Assembly (NCBI GenBank): GCA_030490835.1
Contig: CM059971.1
Span: 2,984,545-3,048,544, forward strand
Source of the DNA: Annona cherimola
Taxonomy: Eukaryota; Streptophyta; Magnoliopsida; Magnoliales; Annonaceae
DNA: 64,000 nucleotides
Direction: 5' to 3'
The notes under the pieces are model-generated. The model saw nothing but the letters and a program-made list of their open reading frames with translations, did not search any database and had not been told where the DNA came from. This document shows, piece by piece, positions 57,072 to 64,000 of this stretch; the stretch's first letter is position 1, and every line of letters begins with the position of its first letter. The position numbers and the translations under genes were made by a program.

Positions 57072-57333
57072 ACCGCAGGCGTGATAAAGCAGGCGCTGGG
57101 GTGCGCGGTGTGCGGTTTGAATCCCGCATTTGGGATTTCGGCTAGAAGTAAAAATTTGTTAGTAGGAGTTGTGGTCTCCTGTTCGATTGTTGAAAGTTGT
57201 ATCTTCCTTATTCTTTGGCGGAGCTGTGTCTCCGGATTTCTTTGAGGAAGCTGTTTGTCTCCAGATTTGTAAGAATGTTTCAGAACTTCAGTGTAATATG
57301 TGTTGAGATGAATGTAAAATGTACAAATCAAAA
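57072..57333 (+). mobile_element. tRNA-derived SINE, copy 3 (262 bp)
   Basis: Starts accgcaggcgtgataaagca, has box B GGTTTGAATCC at 57114-57124, shares gtgtaatatgtgttgagatg with the other copies and ends in an A tail. The TSD aaaagtatgagatatt is perfect (57056-57071 and 57334-57349). Confidence 0.92.
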
Positions 57334-57349
57334 AAAAGTATGAGATATT

Positions 57350-60300
57350 TTGAAGAGGACATAAATGAGAATTTAAATAATATTTATAAAAAATAATGTG
57401 AAATAATGTACATGTTGTGATGAAATTAAGAAGAGAGACTTGAGACTACTTTATGAGTTTGAAAAAGGAGTTTAAAGCCTTCTTAGAGAGTAAGTAAATT
57501 TTTTACTAAATCATGGCTTTTAAAAAAATATTGTGTTGAATTTTACGACTTGCTATGAAATGTGATTATTCACTAAGTTTGGAATTTTTTTTCAAGTTGA
57601 TTTATTTAAGCATGAGCATGATTATTTAAAATATTCTTATTCATGTTAAGCAATGAATCTAAGTGTTGCATTGATCATAATGCATAAGCGTAGTGCATAT
57701 TTGGGCTTGCCGCCAAGCAGTAAAGCAGTATGGTAATACCTGGGTAGCGACCTTAGGACTACAAAAGAAGATAAATTAGCTCACGAATGTGTAGCACGGC
57801 TGCATTCGAGCACAAGCAGATAACAATGCACACAACGTGAATGCATAAATTAGAGTGGACATACGCTTGCAAAAGTATAAAAGTGTTTAGCTTTTCATTG
57901 ATTAGAGTTTGTTATGCACAAAGACAGCATAATTGTTATTTATTTAAAAAATGAATTTGAATAAAAACTATTTACTTACTGAGCTTCTAGCTTATGTAGT
58001 TTTGTTTTCACTGGAAAACTAGGAATATAATGCTAAATTAGAGCCACTGTCCATATAGAAAAAAAGTGAAACTAGCAGAGGAAATGACAAAGAAGTGTAG
58101 AGTTGTTGAAGTTTTCTTATAATGCTTACTTATATTGATAATGGATTCCAAATATGTACAATGACTCCATGAGGAGTAGACTCGAGATGTATTAATTAAG
58201 ATTTTTATGATTTTACATCTTAGTATTTATTTCCAGCTTAAGAGATTTTATTCATTACGGTATTCTTAGCTTTGACATAGTAGGCCACGTTTATAACACT
58301 CAGAGAGTGGGGTGTTATATATAGTTTGTTGCTACTGTCATCTGCTTGTTTTAGGACCCATCAGTGTTGCTATGGTGTTTCAATTTTGCAGGTTATATCA
58401 AAGGAAGTGTGTTTGTTGCCTTTGAGCTACCATTTGTGTTTGTTCGGTTTGAACAAATTATTTTTGTAACGGTCTGAACTAAAAATCAAAGCTTTTGCCT
58501 TAATTGTCGGTCCAAGCCATTTAAAACTCTAGGATATTTCTATACATTGAATAAAACTATTTCAATGAGGTAACCAAACTTGCACTAGTACATCCAAGCA
58601 ATCATGTTCATAGAGTTATTACAATCATGCCCACATCAATAAAAATATTTACATCCAAATCAAGCCATTTATTATATAAAATAAATGAAATAAAAAATTA
58701 AAATAAATTCATTACGCCACCACCATCTCATTGGCCACTATCCACTGGGTCATCTGAGAGTCAAAGAAAAATGGTAAGTTCACATGAACTTAATAAGTGA
58801 GATAATGTCATGCAATTAAGATTATGAAAATATGTCATCTTCTCTTAATTGCTGAATTCTTTAAGCCTCTAACACATCTCATATGTCATTATCTTTTTCT
58901 AGAAGTACTCACTTTTAAGTTTGGGGACTACCTTAAAGATTTGGAATATTAAATTCCTTAAAATACTTCTCAATCCTCAAAGCTCAAACTTCTAGGCCTT
59001 ATTTGGCTTATCTACCATTTCATCGAACTTAGAATGTTCAAATCTATAGGATACAACCCTTGGATCATTCAAATAGGACATTTAAAGCTCAATTTACATC
59101 AACTTGAAGATGGACGCACCAAATGGTGCCACGTGTCCCTCGCAGTCGGCAACTTGGGCTCGCCGCTGGTGATCCTGCTAGATTGCTCTTCCTAGTGGGC
59201 CATGTTCTGGGCTTCACCGCCTGAGCTTCTGTCTAAGACTCTAAGTTTGAGCTTTGGGCTCTAAGCCCTTGGGATAGCTAATTGGATTCTCCTCCTCAGG
59301 CCCGTCTTAACGGTTGGACTCATTGCTGTTGGGCTCAACCTGGATCCAACCCAGTCCCGGAAACCCACTTTCAACTTCTGAAAATTACAGATCCTCCTAT
59401 TGTCTTCTCATTTTACAGAAACTCCATGAAAGCTCATAATTTTCAAAAAACTACTAGACGGAATTGTAAAATGTCCATAAATCTCCAAAATAGGTAGTGA
59501 CTTTCATTTTTCCCATTCAGCCATTTATATAAGATATATATAATAATATTTTCGTATATATCTCCTTTAAACATCTTAAATGCATTAAAGTACATTAAAA
59601 ATTCTCCCATCAATAAATTAACTAACATATTTTATTTTAGGTCATCCAAGCAAAATATAATATACATAATTATGCACATTAATTTATTTTACTCAAAACA
59701 AATTATAATTATGCCATTATGCTTTCCATCTTACCTAAAATTACCTTTATATTAATAAAATTATCAAATTATTGATAATTCCTCACATAATTAATTTTAA
59801 CGTAAATAATACATTCCTCAAATAATTACGTGGCATCCATAGCATAATCTCAGCACTATTAATGATCATGAAATCACATATTAGCATAATCACTAACATA
59901 ACCCTATGATAAATTCTCATTAAATTATGCCATAATTAAAGACTAAAGAGGCAAAATCCCCCTGACCTTAAAGAAGAAAATGAAACGATCACTTGAATGA
60001 ATTAGATCGGCTTTTCCCTTTCTCCGGCAGCAGCGTTTCTCCTCTTTTCTCTGGTGTATCCTCATCAACTCTCCAAGCAGTTTATTTGAAATGCCGCAGT
60101 AACTTCCTGGAGGATTCGTTGGAGAAAAGATCCTCCATAATCCGATTCATTTCATTTTCAAATTGGTGGGGCCCACATAGCTAAAAAAGGCAAAGTTACT
60201 CTTTATGCATTTACTATGACCTCCTCTACCGAAGACTAATACCTTAACCACCTAAGCATCTTGGGTTGTTGAGTTAAATACTTATAACATTATATATAAC

Positions 60301-60480
60301 CCAACGTATTGAACCTAAGTGAGCTTAATTAGGCTTGGCCTATTAACACTTCACTTATTCCTAGCCTGTTGCTTGATCAAGCGGTCAATGGTCAAGATGC
60401 AACATCAGTGGACACATCATCATTTGTCTAGTCAAATTTTATTTTTTCTCTTAATTATTATAATTTTGCTAAGAGTTTTT
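57350..60480. other. Low-coding stretch, possibly decayed LTR-retrotransposon DNA
   Basis: No intact gene seen. gagtggggtgttata near 58306 and tttgtaacggtctgaact near 58465 resemble the ends of chromovirus-type Gypsy LTRs (ggggtgttaca / tgtaacgcccc), but no gag-pol sequence or paired LTR was identified. About 59105-59370 and 59990-60180 are less AT-rich, without a recognisable protein. Confidence 0.3.
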
Positions 60481-60489
60481 ATCCTACTG

Positions 60490-60690
60490 TCGGTCCCTAA
60501 GGGGTAATAATGAGGACTAAAGAGAATAAAGTTAAAATAAATAAAATTAGTTGTGTGAATAGTTGTATAGAAATAATTAAAAAAATAGTTACATACAATG
60601 ATGTGAAGAAATAATTAAAAAATATGAGAGTTACAGAGAGTAAAAAATTTTAGTTTAAAAAGTTTTTGTGATAAATAAATATGCCGGTAA
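60490..60690. mobile_element. Decayed Tourist-like MITE
   Basis: Interior blocks aaagagaataaagttaaaat and aatgatgtgaagaaataatt match the family; TIRs are eroded. Confidence 0.5.
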
Positions 60691-60954
60691 CAATGTATTT
60701 GCAACCAAATTATGTTTATAGTGACCCTTCATAATAAAAATCAGGGTTCTCAAATATACTCAAAAAATTTCACCCCAATTTATTCTATATTCACAATTTT
60801 TAAAAAAATTCTTCTCATACTCATTAATTTCACTAGTATTCCTCGCATATCCACGCTATTATGGTGAGCGGTAATGCCTATTAATATATATTTGAAATGA
60901 TGATTGTACCCCTTTTTTAGGCCTCCAACCTCACATGTTGAAATCTATCACAGC

Positions 60955-62451
60955 TAGGGGTGCAACTTGGGTCGGGTGCAACCCGAACCCGGCCCGCCGA
61001 ACCCGAAAAGGAGCAGTGTTGAAACTCTGTAATTGTGAATCCGAGCCCGATTTTTTAGCCCAAACCCGGACCGAATTCATGCAACTTTCGGTTTCTGGTT
61101 CAGATGAACCCGAACCCTGTAAACCCAAACCCGAACCTATATTTGAAAAATATTTATATTTTATTACTATATTTCAATCTGAAATTTAAAAATCAGAATT
61201 CAGAACCCTGCCCGCTGCCGTGCCATGCCATCCCTGTTGAATGTCACTGCCACTCTGCCAGGCTTTCCAGCCTATTTTGAATTATTTTCCATTCGTCGGC
61301 GCGCCCTTTCCCGCTGTACAGCTCCAGCCATTCCTTTCATTTCTGGGCCTCTGGCTTCCGGTTTTCGATTTTCGATATCTGACCATCTTGGAGAGGCACG
61401 ATTAGCGATTCAACAGACTCAATTGCGACACATTCAGCGGACAGCGGACTCAATCGCAGGCTCACAACACGATCAGCGAACGAGGGCGGACGATTAGCAC
61501 CGTTTCTTCGTCGTACAAAAGAAAGACGACGATCTGCGATTTGCAAATGAGGGCGGGAACTCCTTGATCGTCGACTTTCAGGAACTACCAATCGGGCTTT
61601 CCGGTTCCATTTCCGGCGTTGAGGCTTTGAGCTTTGCAGCCTTTCCGCCGTTCGCTGAAACGACCTCGCTGCCCAGTGCCGCTGCATTTCTACCGTTCGC
61701 CAAAGGCCCAAAACGACGCCGCTGCATTTCCACCGTTCACCAAAATGACGCCACTGCAGTTCACCAAAACGTCGCTGCCGGTTTCGGGTTCAGTCTCCGG
61801 CCTTTTGCAATACACCAACTGCCTCGACCGAAGGTCACCGAACCAGCAAAATCTCGCGAGATTCAGTCTCCGGCCTTTTGAGTAGCGCTGCCGTTCTGCC
61901 TGTTTGCTCACTTTCTTCTCCGGCGACGACGCTGCGCCGGTAATAGTTCTGTTATTGACAATTTTTTAGAAAAATCCATGCTTATTATTTAATATACAAA
62001 TTAATAGTACATGATTATTATTGAAAGCTGGTGCAATAAAACCCTATTTGAAAATGAGAGCAAAAGAGAGGGAAAAATTTATGTAATATGATTATATATA
62101 GGTAGAATAAATTTTTAGAAATAAACAAATAAAAATAACATTAATTATCTAAAAATTAATTGTTAGAATTAAAGTAAATAGAAACTGTGTAAACGAAAAT
62201 TAATAAATTATTTTTAAAATTTTTTTATACAATAGGTTTGTGAGAAAAATTATATATAGGATGAGTAACAAAGTCATATTAATAGGAGAATGTCAACCCG
62301 AAACTCAACCCGAGCCTTAATTTCAAAAATAGAGTTAGGGTTGAGGTTTACAAATAGAGTTAGGGTTAGGGTTAGGGTTGGAGTTTTACAAATAGGGTTA
62401 GGGTTAGGGTTGAGGTGAACCCGAGTTTCATCGGCCCGAGTTGCACCCCTA
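60955..62451. mobile_element. Complete hAT-type element, 1,497 bp, with GC-rich cargo
   Basis: TIRs TAGGGGTGCAACTTGGG and, inverted, CCCGAGTTGCACCCCTA are flanked by a perfect 8-bp duplication ATCACAGC (60947-60954 and 62452-62459). Sub-terminal repeats aacccgaacccg on the left are mirrored on the right by a run of gttagg repeats (62335-62412). The interior 61200-61930 is GC-rich with several overlapping open frames on both strands, none with a recognised domain. No transposase seen. Confidence 0.88.
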
Positions 62452-62712
62452 ATCACAGCCCATTGCTTTCATCCTCCTCCTTTGAAGTCCTAAATCACCC
62501 TTCATTTTAACCAAATAAGTCTCCTCTCTAGCTAAAATAGAGCTAGTTATGTGTCGCTATTTGACAGTGTAGCTACCAAAATTGTGATGTATTAGCTAAG
62601 ACAACGTTAATCATGTCAAATGGCAAGGATATTAAACTTGATGGCATGAGAGTTGTTATATACCTTCTACGAATTGCAGAAGAATTTTATTGTATTAAAA
62701 TAAAAAAGAATG

Positions 62713-63035
62713 ATTGTATTAGCCTGGGTTAAGCAAATGACTTGCTTAACATATTTCAAAAAATTGATTTACAATATTTTTTTGCTTTTTTCTTCACACA
62801 CTTGTTTATCAAAGTGTATTTAACATATAAGCTTGATATATGTATATATTTTTGGAGATTTTTAAACATCATATGCACATATGTTTTAAAATACCTCTAT
62901 CTTTATAAATCTCAAAAAATATACAGATATCCAAAAAATGGTAAAACTTGATTTATTTATTTAATACACTTAGATAAATCGTAAATGAATTTTTTAAGGT
63001 GGGTAAGCAAACTGGTTAAGAGGATCACTTCTCTA
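62713..63035. mobile_element. Foldback MITE, 'agcccgggctaag' family, distant copy
   Basis: Ends gaatgattgtattagcctgg and ttaagaggatcacttctct; inner arms cttgtttatcaaagtgtatt and aatacacttagataaatcg; ggtaaaacttgatttattta present. More diverged than the 29-30 kb copies. Confidence 0.65.
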
Positions 63036-63314
63036 AAATAAATGACGTGCCTCCAAAATACAACCTAGAAGATTAAAACTATAGCAATCTTGCTCTCCTA
63101 GTTCAAATAATTTAAAATGTAACGCACAGACCTAAAAAAATGATCTCGTGCCTATAGACTTATGGATCTCACACTGATATTATTAGTTCTAACATTGTAG
63201 CTCAACCGTACAGTTTTAAAATGCACCATAACATATTTAAGCTTAAATCCACTTATAAAGCTCCAGAAACACTTTTCCTTTTCAATATGGAATTCCATTT
63301 TGGGCTATTATAGG

Positions 63315-63774
63315 TAGGGGTGGGAATAGGGGCGTCTCGCCCCTATTTAATACCGGGACGGGTCGGGTCAGATTATGTTTTTAAAAGGATGGCGGGGCGG
63401 GTCAGGGCGGACCTACCTGCTGACTCGTTTTCTTATATTTCACATTAAAAAGAAAAACCCCATTCAATGTTAATATTCATATTTTACTTCGACTGATTAG
63501 TAATAGATTCAAGCATATAGTAGTTAAATTTAATATAAATTTATCTTTATACTTGATAGTTTTATAAATTTTTAAAAATTTCTTACTTGACCCGCAGTTT
63601 TTACCCGACTCGTTGACCTGATACCGACTCGAATTTTGTCCCGAAACCTAGTAGAAAAAAGTAAGAGTCAAACCGACATTGTCCCGACCCGGTAAAAAAT
63701 AAAGATCAAATAATATTTTTGAAAAGGAGGGTCAGGGTTGGGCACACCCTGACCCGCCTCGATTCCCACCCCTA
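63315..63774. mobile_element. hAT-type MITE, 460 bp
   Basis: TIRs TAGGGGTGGGAATAGGGGCG and, inverted, CGCCTCGATTCCCACCCCTA differ at few positions. The flanks attatagg and gttatagg match at 7 of 8 bases, consistent with an hAT TSD. Sub-terminal gacgggtcgggtcag-type repeats; no coding capacity. Confidence 0.85.
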
Positions 63775-64000
63775 GTTATAGGTCCACCAGCTTATGCGTG
63801 TTTCATCATTGGACCACAACTCAACTCAACTTTATTCTGGACCACTATCCGTTCTTCTCAACTTTAGATCTCTATCCCATGTCCATTGAAGGGGTCCACT
63901 CTGATACTATTTATAATGTAATACACTTTGTTTTATAATTCTCCCATTAATAAGATTTTTGTATTCCAGTTGGCCCCACTTGAAAATTACATAACTGGTT

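Noticed and set aside
58300..58490. Gypsy chromovirus LTR ends
   Set aside because: Two short motifs are suggestive, but no paired LTR, primer-binding site or pol sequence was identified, so it is kept only as a low-confidence note.
61225..61911. Several overlapping open frames on both strands near 61.5 kb
   Set aside because: They fall in the GC-rich interior of a complete hAT element; none has a recognisable domain, and they overlap on opposite strands.
62332..62412. Interstitial telomere array
   Set aside because: The unit is not the plant TTTAGGG repeat and lies precisely at the sub-terminus of a hAT element with matching repeats at its other end.

Overview
The window is AT-rich nuclear DNA of a flowering plant. 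The evidence is GT/GC-AG spliced genes of plant families (EDR1-type Raf kinase, FAR1-related factor, plant-type nucleotide pyrophosphatase/phosphodiesterase) in a dense bed of plant transposable elements: hAT elements with 8-bp target duplications, Tourist-like and foldback MITEs, tRNA-derived SINEs, LINE and Ty1/copia debris. The species cannot be named from the sequence. Nothing bacterial, organellar, CRISPR-like or rRNA-like was seen.

Layout. 1-137 (-): a probable exon of a gene lying mostly off the left edge. 0.9-1.74 kb: a tandemly duplicated low-copy segment. 2.4-7.1 kb: two hAT-like elements, the second complete with TIRs and TSD. 7.7-10.4 kb (+): a three-exon gene for a small proline-rich single-pass membrane protein. 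13.1 kb: a 5'-truncated SINE. 13.76-26.68 kb (-): a 13-exon EDR1/SIS8-like Raf-type kinase gene whose kinase C-lobe is broken by three frameshifts and whose last exon was not found; its N-terminal EDR1 domain is fully open. 27-34 kb: foldback MITEs and tandem repeats. 34.5-37.0 kb (-), with a leader exon near 40.2 kb: a FAR1-related gene derived from a Mutator-like transposase. 40.6-54 kb: a repeat graveyard with two full-length SINEs, a 1-kb TIR element carrying GC-rich cargo, a copia reverse transcriptase relic split by a hAT element, a LINE RNase H fragment in twin-primed arrangement, and a three-copy local duplication. 54.76-56.08 kb (+): an intronless, GC-rich NPP gene. 57-64 kb: a third SINE, probable decayed retrotransposon sequence, two complete hAT elements and a foldback MITE.

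The three protein genes and the pseudogene are functionally unrelated neighbours, as is usual in plants; there is no operon-like logic. The most informative signals are the decay pattern of the Raf gene, the three SINEs with clean 16-17-bp TSDs, the hAT elements with GC-rich ends and clean 8-bp TSDs, and the local duplications that give internal empty-site controls. No undescribed multi-gene system was found. All exon boundaries and repeat alignments were worked out by eye.
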